This document shows, piece by piece, positions 20,979 through 30,834 of a stretch of 64,000 nucleotides of DNA (the stretch's first letter is position 1; every line of letters begins with the position of its first letter). The stretch spans positions 52,869 to 116,868 of the forward strand of contig JAHLKH010000076.1 of the NCBI GenBank assembly GCA_025526915.1, written 5' to 3'. The stretch comes from Entophlyctis helioformis. Taxonomy: Eukaryota; Chytridiomycota; Chytridiomycetes; Chytridiales; Chytriomycetaceae. A program made the translations under genes and the position numbers. Under the pieces are notes generated by a model. The model had not been told where the DNA came from and did not search any database. It saw only the letters and a program-made list of their open reading frames with translations.

Positions 20979-22762
20979 GGCTGCAGGCTTAGCCGCCGAA
21001 GCGCGCTTAGCCGCAGGAGCAGGAGGAGCCAGAGGGGGCGAGCAACGTACCCGGGTGCCTTGGCCTTTGCCGCGATGCGCCCGACCTTAGAGTGGGGCGG
21101 GCGCTGGCTAGGCGATCGGCCAGCATGGTCGGCTGTCGCAGCAGGCGAGGCAGCCTTGCGCGTCTCCGACGCGCTGCTACTGCCGGAAGGCGCAGGAGTG
21201 GCCTTGGGCGATGAGGAGCTCCAAGAACGCGGCGACGCGGCGGCTGTCTTGCCAGAGCTGGGCGTCGACTTGGCGTCTTGGGCCTTGTGAGCGTTGGCGA
21301 GGGCAGTGGCAATTGCAATGTTACGCTCGTGTTCCTCCGCGCCTGAGTGTCGCTTGATGAACGCCTCGCGGAGGGCCGAGTAGGTCGTGAGCGAATCCCA
21401 CGCCTCGGGCTTGTCCTTGATGCGCGTGCGGAGGAATGTGAGCATCTCCGCCTCCGTAAGCTGGGCGTCACCAAACAGCCGCTCGGCTGCATGTAGCCAA
21501 TCCTGCGGGACACGGCCATGGCACTCAGTGGGCGCAAAGTCGCGCTCCAGCTTCTGGCGAGCCTGGCCTCGGACTCGTTCCGGGGCACTGTGGCGCGACA
21601 CGAGGTCCGCAAGGAAGTGGGCGAGCGTCGGGGGCGGATCGTCTGTCTTGAGCGACTTGAACCAGGCAGTGGCAAATACGCGGGCCTCGCCTGTGAGGAG
21701 CGTCAGGAGGGTTGCGCCAATGTCGCTCAGGGGGATCGCATCCACGCCGGTCGCCTTGCAGGCGCTCTTGTAGGCCATCTCGATGGCAAGGACAAACGGC
21801 TCAAGGCTCTCGCGAGTGGCGTTCCAGTTGACCGTCAGCTGCGAGCCCTTGACCATGACAAGGCCGTTGAACGGCGCCTGTCTGCCAAGCGACTCCGAGA
21901 ACACCTTGGCCAAGTTTGGTGCACAGGCATCCACGACTGCTGGCAGGCGAGCATCCACCGAGGATCCAGACGCGGGGGCCGGACGCGAGTCCACCGAGGA
22001 CCCAAGCGCCTGGACCGGATGCTCCGCAAGCAGGGTCGCCGTGGCTGAGGCCTGCGCCAACACGGCATTTGCCGTTTTGGTGGCCTTGGCAACGGCATCC
22101 GAGAAGACCTGCTCCAGTGCGATCACGGATTCTGACGTGTTGGCGACGCTCTTCTGCAGGCCCCGTATGGCCTCTGAGTTGGCCTCGACGGAGTCAAAGA
22201 GTGCCACCAGGCGTTGATGGTGGAGCTGGGTGGCGCTGGAGTAGGCCTCAGCCTGCCTGGCGGCAGTGTCGCGGTCGGCCTGCAGCTGCAGCCGCAGATC
22301 ATCGATGGCCGCGTGGGCAGCGGCCGCAGATGATGTGGTTGCCTTGAGTGCTCGGCTGGTGTCTGACGCCCCCGTGTGGAGGCGCATGAGTTCGTAGAAC
22401 ATGTGCTCTCCAGTGATGGTGAAGGGCCGCCTGGGGGCACTCCCAGCGCCGGGCTGGACGGCCGGCGTGCTGGAGAGGAACGCCTCTTGGCGCCGACCAG
22501 CGTCTGCATCGTGGCGGCCCAACAGATCGGCCGAGGAGTGGCGGCGCGCTGGTGAGGCGCCAAAAGACGCGCCCAGAGCAGAGTCGGCCATCAAGACGGA
22601 CGACGTACCCGCAGGGTCGGGGCGGTGCTGGAACCTTGGGGGGGTGGCGTCGATGAACGAGCGGGCCGTATCGAACGAGGCCTCGCCAAGGAGGTCCTGG
22701 TCGGTGCCCAAGGGGGCGGCAGCCGAGCGAGCCGCGGGCTGGGGCGAGCGCTCGACGGCCAT
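20741..22762 (-). CDS. Ty3 element 1 gag
   Basis: Structural protein that forms the virus-like particle. The start MAVERSPQ lies about 100 bp inside the 5' LTR. Ala/Ser-rich and coiled N-terminal parts lead to a Retrotrans_gag-like region (MVKGSQLTVNWNATRESLE, AREAFIKRHSG-type helices, WLHAAERLFGD). I see no CCHC zinc knuckle. After KAPGY at about 21045 the frame is wrong, because of the one-base loss described for the protease, so the last 100 or so codons of the open frame are not real gag. Confidence 0.85.
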   Translation of the reverse strand: MAVERSPQPAARSAAAPLGTDQDLLGEASFDTARSFIDATPPRFQHRPDPAGTSSVLMADSALGASFGASPARRHSSADLLGRHDADAGRRQEAFLSSTPAVQPGAGSAPRRPFTITGEHMFYELMRLHTGASDTSRALKATTSSAAAAHAAIDDLRLQLQADRDTAARQAEAYSSATQLHHQRLVALFDSVEANSEAIRGLQKSVANTSESVIALEQVFSDAVAKATKTANAVLAQASATATLLAEHPVQALGSSVDSRPAPASGSSVDARLPAVVDACAPNLAKVFSESLGRQAPFNGLVMVKGSQLTVNWNATRESLEPFVLAIEMAYKSACKATGVDAIPLSDIGATLLTLLTGEARVFATAWFKSLKTDDPPPTLAHFLADLVSRHSAPERVRGQARQKLERDFAPTECHGRVPQDWLHAAERLFGDAQLTEAEMLTFLRTRIKDKPEAWDSLTTYSALREAFIKRHSGAEEHERNIAIATALANAHKAQDAKSTPSSGKTAAASPRSWSSSSPKATPAPSGSSSASETRKAASPAATADHAGRSPSQRPPHSKVGRIAAKAKAPGYVARPLWLLLLLRLSALRRLSLQPCVSPMLTPNLHRSLPVTTVHQQWLRLAVARNRLVVLRRRDAVQRRRRRRVTLWVALRIKRCPLGSPFILLALLCRRHG

Positions 22763-22858
22763 CTGAAAAAACGGAAAAATCGACGGAAAAATCGACGGAA
22801 AAATCGATCGACGGCGGCGGGAAACGGCGGCCGACGGTGTCGAGAGGGCGGTTCTTGC

Positions 22859-23373
22859 TGTAGTACTGGGCCGCCAGACGGACTTGCCGGCTGGTCTCTC
22901 AGGTCAGTATGTGTGCACGCGAGGAAGGGCGGGCAGACGACTCTTCATTGGGAGTGTAGCACTGGGCCTCCAGGCGGACTTGCCGGCTGGTCTCGGGGCA
23001 GTGAGTATGCACGCAGGGGAACGGCGGGCAGACGACTACTTCATTGGGAGGCAGCACAGACCTGGTCTCGGGGCAGTGAGTATGCACGCAGGGGAACGGC
23101 GGGCAGACGACTGCAAGAACGGGGGAAACCAGAGCGGCCAGTGCGGCCCGACAATGTCTGTCCGGTCACGTGGATCACGTGACCGCGACCGAGCATCCGT
23201 TACAGGGAGGCAGCACAGACCTGGTCTCTCGGGTCAGTATGTGTGCACGCGAGGAAGGGCGGGCAGACGACTGCAAGAACGGGGGAAACCAGAGCGGCCG
23301 GTGCAGCCCGACAATGTCTGTCTGGTCACGTGGGTCACGTGGATCACGTGACCGTGACCGAGCATCCGTTACA
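22859..23373 (-). repeat. 5' LTR of Ty3 element 1, interrupted by a solo LTR
   Basis: Same sequence type as the 3' LTR (TGTAGTACTGGG to CCGTTACA), split at the internal GGGAG by the LTR at 22955-23204. Without the insertion it would be about 260 bp, like its partner. Confidence 0.88.
22955..23204 (+). mobile_element. Solo LTR (LTR-B) nested in the 5' LTR of element 1
   Basis: 250 bp, TGTAGCACTGGG to CCGTTACA, flanked by a perfect duplication GGGAG (22950-22954 and 23205-23209). It belongs to the same subfamily as the solo LTR in the Fanzor gene and differs from the host LTR at many sites (GGGGCAGTGAGTATGCACG against CGGGTCAGTATGTGTGCACG). Confidence 0.9.
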
Positions 23374-23378
23374 CAGGG

Positions 23379-24879
23379 TTCGGCCCACCAATGAATGACT
23401 TGAGCCATACCAGCTTACCTAGCCAAGTTGCCAGCGCCCCCGTGTTTGAGATGTGGGGAGCTGCTGCCATGTCCTGCAAGTGCTTTGGCGCAATGGAATA
23501 ACCAGTGGGCAAGAGCACGTGACCACAGAACTCAATGTCCTGCTGCAGGATCATGCACTTGGACGGCTTAATGTACAATTGAGCCTCCAGTAGCAGCTTG
23601 AGAACAGTGCGTAGGTGTTTGATATGCTCCTTGTACGTCGCACTGTAGATGTAGATGTCATCCATGTACACCGAGACGCACGTGCCCAGCAGCTCATTGA
23701 GCGTCGACTGGATGGCCTGTGTAAACACAGCCGGAGCATTGGTGTCAGAGTTCCTGCTCGAGTGCGGCGAAGGCACAGGGAACTGCGGGTTTGGCTGAGG
23801 CACAGACAAAAGGAAGAGGAGCTGTCAGGCGACAGTGTCTGTGGCAGGCAATTGAATGTGTATTCTAAGAAGTACCTGAGGCACAGACAAAAGGAAGAGG
23901 AGCTGTCAGGCGACAGTGTCTGTGGCAGGCAATTGAATAGAACAGCAAGGGGAAGGGAGAGTCGCGAGACACGGAATTGGAAAAGCCAACAGACAATAAT
24001 CTAACAATTGGTCAGCCCAAAAGGCATGACCGTGAACTCAAAGTGACCAAACTGGGTGGAGAACGCAGTTTTCCACTGGTCCTCCGCCTTAACACGAATG
24101 TTAAGGAAGCCCTTGCGAATGTCAAGCATCGAGCGGAAGGGTTTGTTTGCCAAGTTATCACGGAGGGTCTCAATCTCCGGGATCGCACTGTGGAACTTCA
24201 CCGAGATGTTGTTCAAGCCGCGGTAGTCAATGACCAACCGCAGCGAACCATCCTTTTTGCGGACAAAGAGCGTGCCGGCGCCCAAAGGCGATGACGAGCG
24301 GCGGATGTAACCTTTGGTGTACCACTCGTCCAGCTGCTTCTTGAGCGCTACGGATGCATCCTGGTTCAGTTTCTTGAGGCCACGACGCGGCGGCAGCTGC
24401 GCATCCTTAATGAAAGGGATCGCAATCTCGAACTCCGAGTCGTGCGCACGGCCTTGCGGCGGGCAGCAGACCTCGTAGTAGTCAATGAATGCCTTCTGCG
24501 TCTCCTCGTCCGGGCAGACTGGAAGGTAGGGGTACTTCTCCTTCAGCTTGTCCGGGGTGAGGCCGTTTGCAGCCGCGACGCGAAGGCGCGCATCGGCAGC
24601 TGCCTCACGGTCCTCGGGCAGGTCATCCACATAAACCAGTTCCGCGTACTCGTCCAGGATGGGCGAGGATGTCCGACATGGTAACCACGATGTCAGAATG
24701 CGGCCGGTTGTGGGGTGCAGCAGACGGCGGAGCGTCTTCGTGCTGCCAGATGTGGTGCACATCGGGGCGCGACTCGGTTGAGAAGCGGAAAACACCGCGA
24801 CGGAAGTTGAACGACGCCTCTGCGGTGGTGCGCAGCCATGGCATGCCCAGGATGACATCATCCACACCATCGTAGACAA
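23379..24879 (-). pseudogene. Ty3 element 2 reverse transcriptase remnant
   Basis: Two blocks, 24879-24007 and 23742-23379, are homologous to element 1 pol. They include VIDYRGLNN, FRSMLDIRKGF and SVYMDDIYIYS and are split by the LTR-C insertion at 23743-24006. A one-base insertion near 24655 (CGTCCAGGATG against CGTCAGGATG in element 1) breaks the upstream linker. The sequence then ends at element 1 and resumes for only 74 bp at 16201-16128. Confidence 0.85.
23743..24006 (-). mobile_element. Solo LTR-C, copy 2, inside Ty3 element 2 pol
   Basis: 264 bp in the opposite orientation to copy 1 (plus strand reads TGTCAGAGTTCC to AATCTAACA). A perfect duplication ATTGG lies at 23738-23742 and 24007-24011. 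An internal segment of about 70 bp beginning TGAGGCACAGACAAAAGGAA is present twice. Confidence 0.88.
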
Positions 24880-25398
24880 GGAACCGCACCTGGCTGACCG
24901 CAGCTGATCTGTCGGCCAGCGTGAGGTAGACCTCCGAATCTAGTCTCTGCAAGTTGCCGTTGGCAAACTCGAGAGTCACCGCCTGCCGGGTGAACGGCCG
25001 GGCAGCGGCGAGCAGGCCGTTGGCATCCAACCAACGGCGAGCACCAGATTCGCGCTGCTGCCAGTGTCCACCAGGACACTGGCGCTGCGGTTGTCTAGGA
25101 ACACCGGGAAGGTGCACCGGTTCTCTGTGATAGGCTTCACAGGAGCCAGGTGCCCCTCCTTCAGCCGCGACGGCGGCATAACAGGGCAGGCAGGATGATC
25201 GGGGAGCCCAGAGGGCATCTTTTTATTCGCATCAGCCACAACTGGACTACTCTTCTTCATCTGCGTCACTGTACTGCGTCCCGTCGTCTGAGAACGACGA
25301 GATGGTTTCGAGCGACTGCGAGCCGGAGCCATTGCTGGTGCGCCGTCGTCACGGGCAGGGACCGATGGAGATTCGGTGTCAGCATTGGGCTTACGCAC
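24623..25398 (-). pseudogene. Ty3 element 2 protease region
   Basis: Homologue of the element 1 protease (LVDTGSSANLV, DDVILGMPWL). A lost base near 25041 changes frame just after the active site (ARRWLDANG in one frame, SSANLVLAVGW in the other), so the copy is not functional. Confidence 0.8.
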
Positions 25399-27452
25399 GG
25401 CTGCAGGCTTAGCCGCCGAAGCGTGCTTAGCCGCAGGAGCAGGAGGAGCCAGAGGGGGCGAGCGAACGTACCCGGGTGCCTTGGCCTTTGCCGCGATGCG
25501 CCCGACCTTAGAGTGGGGCGGGCGGTGACCAGACGATCGGCCACCGCGGTCCGGACTCGGGCGGTCGGCCGGCGCTGCAGGCGAGGCGGCCTTACGCGTC
25601 TCGGACGCGCTGCTGCTGCCTGAAGGCGCAGGGGTGGCAGCCTTGGCGACGAGGATGTTAGATTATTGTCTGTTGGCTTTCCAATTCCGTGTCTCGCGAC
25701 TCTCCCTTCCCTTGCTGTTCTATTCAATGCCTGCACAGACACTGTCGCCTGACAGCTCTTCCTTTGTCTGTGCCTCAGGTACTTCTTAGAATACACTTCA
25801 TTGCCTGCACAGACACTGTCGCCTGACAGCTCCTCTTCCTTTGTCTGTGCCTCAGCCAACCCGCAGTTCCTGTGCCTTCGCCGCACTCGAGCAGGAACTC
25901 TGACAGAGGAGCTCCAAGAACGTGGCGACGCGGCAGCGGTCTTGCCCGAACTGGGCTTCAACTTGGCTTCCTGGGCCTTGTGAGCGTTGGCGAGGGCGGT
26001 GGCGATTGCAACGTTACGCTCGTGCTCCTCAGCGCCCGAGTGTCGCTTGATGAACGCCTCGCGGAGGGTCGAGTAGGACGTGAGCGAGTCCCACGCCTCT
26101 GGCTTGTCCTTGATGCGCGTGCAGAGGAAAGTGAGCATCTCCGCCTCTGTAAGCTGGGCATCACCGAACAGCCGCTCGGCTGCGTGCAGCCAATCCTGCG
26201 GGACACGGCCATGGCACTCTGTGGGCTCGAAGTCGCGCTCCAACTTCTGACGAGCTTGGCTGCGGACCCGTTCAGGGGCGCTGTGGCGCGACACGAGATC
26301 CGCAAGGAAGTGGGCGAGCATCGGGGGCGGATCGTCCTCCTTGAGCGACTTGAACCAGGCGGTGGCGAACACGCGGGCCTCGCCCGTGAGGAGCGTCAGG
26401 AGGGTTGCGCCAATGTCGCTCAGAGGGATCGCGTCCACACCGGTCGCCTTGCAAGCGCTCTTGTAGGCCATCTCGATGGCAAGGACAAACGGCTCAAGGC
26501 TCTCGCGAGTGGCGTTCCAGTTGACCGTCAGCTGCGAGCCCTTGACCATGACAAGGCCGTTGAACGGCGTCTGTCTGCCAAGCGACTCTGAGAACACCTT
26601 GGCGAGGTTTGGTGCACGGGCGTCCGCGGCGGCTGGCAGGCGTGCGTCCACCGAGGACCCAATCGCGAGGGCCGAACGCGACGCCTGCAAGGCAGCCGTG
26701 GCAGCGACAGCCTTGTCCGCAGACTGCTGGGCCAAGGCAACTTGCTTGCTAAGGGCGATCATCGATTCCACGGTCTTGGTGGCCTGCGTCTGCAGGTTTC
26801 GCACGGCCGTCGTGTTGGCTGACACCGAGTTGAACAGAGCGGCCAGACGCTCCTCATTGGACGCGGCAGACGCGGTGAAAGAGTCCGCCTGCTGGACTAG
26901 CAGCTCGTGGGTGTCATGCAGACGGGTCTGCAGGTCCTCGATGGAGGCCTGAACCGCAGACAGCGATGCGGCGTGGTCATCCAGTGTGATCCAGACGTCT
27001 TCGCTGGCTGAATCCTGCGGCTGGTGCACAGAAGCGGACGCGGTGCCAACAGAGTGGACAGGAAAGGCATGCGAGCCGCCCGCGCTGCCCAACAGAGCAC
27101 CTCCGCCGCCCCGAGGCGCGGCAGAGGAGTGGCGAAACGCGGGCGTGCTGGAGGCCACGGCAGAGGTTGCACTGCCCGATGGAGCACCCTGGCGGCCACG
27201 AGAGCCAGCCTGAGGGAGGCGGGATGCAGACATGCCGCTGGCCATGGAGCCAAGCCCAGAATCACGCGTGCGGCTATCAGCCCAGATGGTAGAGTTACCC
27301 GTAAACCCATGCAGGAGGTGTGACGGCTCGTCGGCGAATGAGGTGCCTGGCGAGACAAACAAGGCACTGTTGGCGTCCGGGTCGGCGTCGGCCGCAGTGC
27401 TGGCAGGGCCGGCGCCAGGGGTGGGCGTGCGAGACAGGCCCATAGGGCACAA
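25266..27452 (-). pseudogene. Ty3 element 2 gag, interrupted by LTR-C
   Basis: The open frame is long only because it reads through the inserted LTR. The gag-like part (MVKGSQLTVNWNATRESLE region, WLHAAERLFGD) runs from about 27443 to 25906. The N-terminal 200 residues differ from element 1 gag while the central domain is almost identical, so the two are distinct subfamilies or have recombined. Confidence 0.82.
25656..25905 (+). mobile_element. Solo LTR-C, copy 3, inside Ty3 element 2 gag
   Basis: 250 bp, TGTTAGATTATTGTC to GAACTCTGACA, flanked by a perfect duplication GAGGA (25651-25655 and 25906-25910). It carries the same internal duplication as copy 2, here with CTTCATTGCCTGCACAGACAC at the junction. 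Confidence 0.88.
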
Positions 27453-27509
27453 AAAAAATCGACGCCACAGGTAACGGCGGCTGGCGGCGTCGGTGGCGTT
27501 GGTTGTTGT

Positions 27510-27792
27510 TGTAACTGTCCTCGTCGAGAGCGGCTGGCCGTCTGGTGGCAGAGGGCAGTGAGTAAGGGCTGGACGTCATGGTGGCAGAGGGGCAGTGAGT
27601 ATACAGGCTTACGGCTTGGATACGACTTCATTGAGACTCATGCACAGACCTGGTGGCAGAGGGGCAGTGAGTATACAGGCTTACGGCTTGGATACGACTA
27701 CAACAACAGGGCTAAGCCAAGTCCGGGCGAGGCGCGTCCAGATCAACGCCAGCAGGTCACGTGACCACGGGACTGCGGCGGCATCCGTTACA
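27510..27792 (-). repeat. 5' LTR of Ty3 element 2 (283 bp)
   Basis: Plus strand begins TGTAACTGTCC and ends CATCCGTTACA. It contains a duplicated block (GTGGCAGAGGGGCAGTGAGT, about 90 bp apart) and one GTCACGTGAC palindrome. The right flank is the transposase-like gene. The left partner LTR is lost, so no target duplication can be read. Confidence 0.82.
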
Positions 27793-30270
27793 AGCTGGGT
27801 CCGTGAGCACGGAGGATTCCGAGACAGCGGCATCCACCATCACTATGGAAGATGCAGTAATGGCAGCAAGTCCCACGGACACGGCGCCGTACGTCCGCTT
27901 AAAGATGCAGCAGTTTGCGTCTCTGGAAAGCCGCATCGCTGTCCTTGAAGATCTTGCCAATCTTGCCAACAGTTTGGTGGTGTCCATCAAGGATCTGGTG
28001 CACACTGCTGGACAAGGAGATGCAGCGTCAGCAACAGCAGCAACAGCAGCAACAGTGGGTTTGGTGCGGCAGCTGTTTGACGTGCTGCGCCATGTTGAGA
28101 CTGCCTGCATGGAGCCGGCTACCTTGATCCAGGCGTTTGTTATTTCTGACCAGTGCGGCCAAAAGCAGTGGTTCCTTGGAGCTGTCCCCATCACGGCAGC
28201 AAATGCCAAAGCTACGCGGCACATGTCCAATGGCATTGTGGATGTCCTGAAAGGGGCAGGCATTCATGTGTCAGTCGTAGTGTAACGGATGCTCGGTCGG
28301 GTCACGTGATCCACATGATCCACGTGACCACGTGACCGACAGACATTGTCGGCCGCACTGGCCGCTCTGGTTCCCCGTCTGCAGTCGTCTGCCTGCCCCC
28401 CGCCCCCCCCGGACCAGGTCTGTGCTGCCCCATGAAGTAGTCGTCTGCCCCCCCCGCATACTCACTGCCCGACCAGCCGGCAAGTCCGCCGGCCCAGTGC
28501 TACTGTAGCGTGCGACGGCGGGTCGTTATCGGCTTTGGAGGACCTTCGTGACGATGAGATCTTCACCTCACTCCGCGCTGTTATCCGCTCTGTCGACACG
28601 TCCAAATTCTTGAGCCCTGATGCTGGCAAGAGAGGGGCAGCGCAGTACTTTGCTGATAAGGCTTGTGGCCAGATTGCCGAGGTGGTGCAGATTGCTGGAG
28701 ACAAAGACCGCGCGGAAAATGTCAATGGCGGTCTTGCCGGCATTCCTCACCTATATCGCGATCTGGAAAATGCTCTCAAGGTTGTGGTTGACAAGGTAAG
28801 AAAGTGGCCAAGACGATCAACAATGGAAAGCATTCTGCAAATGAGGCATGGGCTTACACATCCGATGCCTTCAAGTGCAAAGAATGGCTGGCCAACAAGA
28901 GTGGCGTCAATCTGGAACAGTCGAGCATGTTGGGAGCAGCCATCAGTCTTCCAGCTCGCGATGCAGAAGGGGAGGCATCATCCTTGGCGACTCTTACCAG
29001 CAGCATGCCGGTCGAATGCGCTAGCAGCCTCGACATGTGCGAAGCAATACCAGTCTGCGACGAGGGCAGCACGTGCAATGCGATGGATGTAGACGCGATG
29101 GTCGACGATGACGATTCCCACGGCGAAGACGAGGAGCCCGCCGCCAAGGATGAGCACGCAGTCGAGGATGATGACGATTCCAGCACCGAAGACGATGAGC
29201 ACGCGGCCAGGGATGACCAGGATCTCAGCAGCGAAATCGAAGTTGATCTTGACAATGCGGCCGTACCTGCGGAGCAAATGAGGACCGCGGAGAACATCGC
29301 GATGCAGGTCACCAACAGTTCGAACGCACAAATCACGGGCGTGTTCGGCAATGTGCTCCAGCTACAGCCACTTGCACACGTAGACCCAATAACGGCCTCG
29401 CGCAGCAACAACCCTGTCGAGTCAACCGATCAGCCCAAATCGATACAAGACATTGCAAGCACTCTCAGCGACCTCAAGTCGATGATCGAATCCAACAAGC
29501 AAGCTCGGGGGAACCGTAAAGCCATCCAGGAGTTGTCGAAAAGCGTCACACAAGTCCTTCGATGCATCATCATCGCGGAGAAGCTGCACAAGATCAAAGT
29601 CGCAACAGGCGCGACGAAGTACCTCTCGGAATCGATCTGCGACGGCGTCAGACATCCAAATGATGACGGCAAGAGGCTGTTTGGCTGTCTCGACATCTAC
29701 CATCTGCTCAAGAACGCGATCCGCAGCTTCGAAACGAACGGGTTTGGGCAGGCAAACCGAGAGATCTTCGCCTACCTGTCCAAGGTTGCCCCCACACTGC
29801 TGCCCAAGCAGTGGTTCTTGCGGGACAAGCAGGACGTCAAAGACACCGTCCGTGTCCTCAGCCCTGTGCATCTCAACGCGTTCAAGGCGATCGCCGAGGC
29901 AGAGAGCCGGTTTCTGGAACAAGAAAGTGGCATGAGCGACGTCGAGTTCACGATCATCGACAACAACAACCAGGCGATCCCAGCCGTGCTTACCAAGGAC
30001 GACATCGACGAAAACAAGGAGGAGAGCCGATTTTCGATGGAAGCAAGCTACCAGTACCTACTGCACCTGTCCAAGCTGTTCCACGCAATCGATTGCCGCG
30101 GCATTGATCAGCAATCACGAGCGCTGATGGTGAACGAGTTCCTGGGCTACTTTTTGGGCGTGATCGGCGACGAGGTGTCAAATCTGCACACAACACCTGC
30201 TCACTACGGCGCTAGGAAGTCAGGAACAAGAAGAACGCTGGCATTTCGTGGCAAGGAGCTCTCGGGTTGA
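27793..30270 (+). pseudogene. P-element/THAP-like DDE transposase-type gene, interrupted by a solo LTR
   Basis: Coding blocks are 27845-28280, 28509-28795 (after the LTR) and 28876-30270. Phases agree once the LTR and one duplication copy are ignored, and would give about 705 residues from the first ATG. The region QKQWFLGAVPIT, then VLKGAGIHVSVV followed by ACDGGS, resembles the second catalytic Asp region of P-element/THAP9-type transposases (Gly-x-x-Val then DGA/DGG). GIPHLYRDLENAL and YHLLKNAIRSF resemble their PHLLKN motif. The second exon begins with an acidic Asp/Glu-rich segment and ends with conserved-looking helices without known motifs. The assignment rests on these short motifs only. 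It starts directly at the LTR of element 2, so the 5' end may be lost. Confidence 0.45.
28281..28503 (-). mobile_element. Solo LTR in the transposase-like gene
   Basis: Reverse-oriented relative of LTR-B (plus strand TGTAACGGATGC to CCCAGTGCTAC). The flanks CGTAG (28276-28280) and TGTAG (28504-28508) differ at one C/T site, so the duplication has aged. It contains GTCACGTGATCC and CACGTGACCACGTGACC motifs. Removing it restores the reading frame (VSVV then ACDGG). Confidence 0.8.
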
Positions 30271-30272
30271 TC

Positions 30273-30834
30273 ATGACAAGCACGACGTACATTGGCGTCC
30301 ACAACCAGAATCTGGGCATGCTTGCGACACTTGATCCAGATGCAGAGTTTGCAGTCCCAGAAGGAGCGACCTTTACGCACCTGTATGGTCGCGCGCTTAC
30401 GTCCTATCCCGTGGAGCAAGTAAGCCTTACAAGCATGGCAGGCGACACACTCTCCTGACAATCAGCACTAACCATTGCATGGGACACAGCTGTTTAACGC
30501 GTGGCGAGACAGTTTACGACGGACTGGAAAGGGCCGGAATGACAAGTCAGACCTGGAAGAGTTCAGGTCAGTCGCGCGACAGATGCAACTCATCTTCAAG
30601 ATCAGGTCGATGGACATCGAGCAGCGCGGATTCCTTGTTGAGCCATCATTCAAATGCCGGTAGGATGTTCTCATAGGATTGTATGCACTGATCGCACAAC
30701 AGACTGACTGCACAAACAGCACATACACAACCTATGAAAAGTCATACAACATCTTTGTCTGGGGCCCTATCAGCGATCCCGTCCGGAAAGAGTATGCTGT
30801 CTACACAAGGCAGCCAGGACAGAGGTTGACATGA
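30273..30834 (+). CDS. Hypothetical protein, 143 residues
   Basis: Three exons with clean GT-AG junctions and matching phases: 30273-30419, 30490-30659 and 30720-30834. The start ATG lies 3 bp after the stop of the transposase-like gene. The protein is soluble-looking, with a basic central part (FNAWRDSLRRTGKGRNDKSD) and WGPISDPVRKEYAVY near the end. I recognise no family. The close spacing suggests it may be a further part of the same element-encoded gene rather than an independent gene. Confidence 0.5.

Larger units (their letters stand above)
16202..23373 (-). mobile_element. Ty3/Gypsy chromovirus element (element 1), 7.2 kb, nested in element 2
   Basis: Complete in layout: LTRs at both ends, gag, protease, reverse transcriptase, RNase H, integrase and chromodomain in the Ty3 order, all on the minus strand. 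A perfect 5-bp target duplication CAGGG lies at 16197-16201 and 23374-23378, inside the reverse transcriptase of element 2. GGGGGGAG just before the 3' LTR is the polypurine tract. I see no standard TGG primer-binding site after the 5' LTR. The copy is dead: frame breaks in gag (about 21040) and before integrase, a solo LTR in pol and another in the 5' LTR. Confidence 0.9.
16128..27792 (-). mobile_element. Outer, truncated Ty3/Gypsy element (element 2), hosting element 1
   Basis: Older retrotransposon in minus orientation. From right to left it has a 5' LTR (27510-27792), gag, protease and part of reverse transcriptase. It is interrupted by two small solo LTRs (25656-25905 and 23743-24006) and by a complete younger element (16202-23373). 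Its sequence resumes at 16201-16128 and stops within reverse transcriptase after the codons for KWEWGP. RNase H, integrase and the 3' LTR are therefore missing. It also has a frameshift near 24655. Confidence 0.85.

Noticed and set aside
27510..27792. Possible start of the transposase-like gene within the LTR of element 2
   Set aside because: The open frame runs a few codons into the LTR only by chance (GTG start); the first ATG in host sequence is at 27845.
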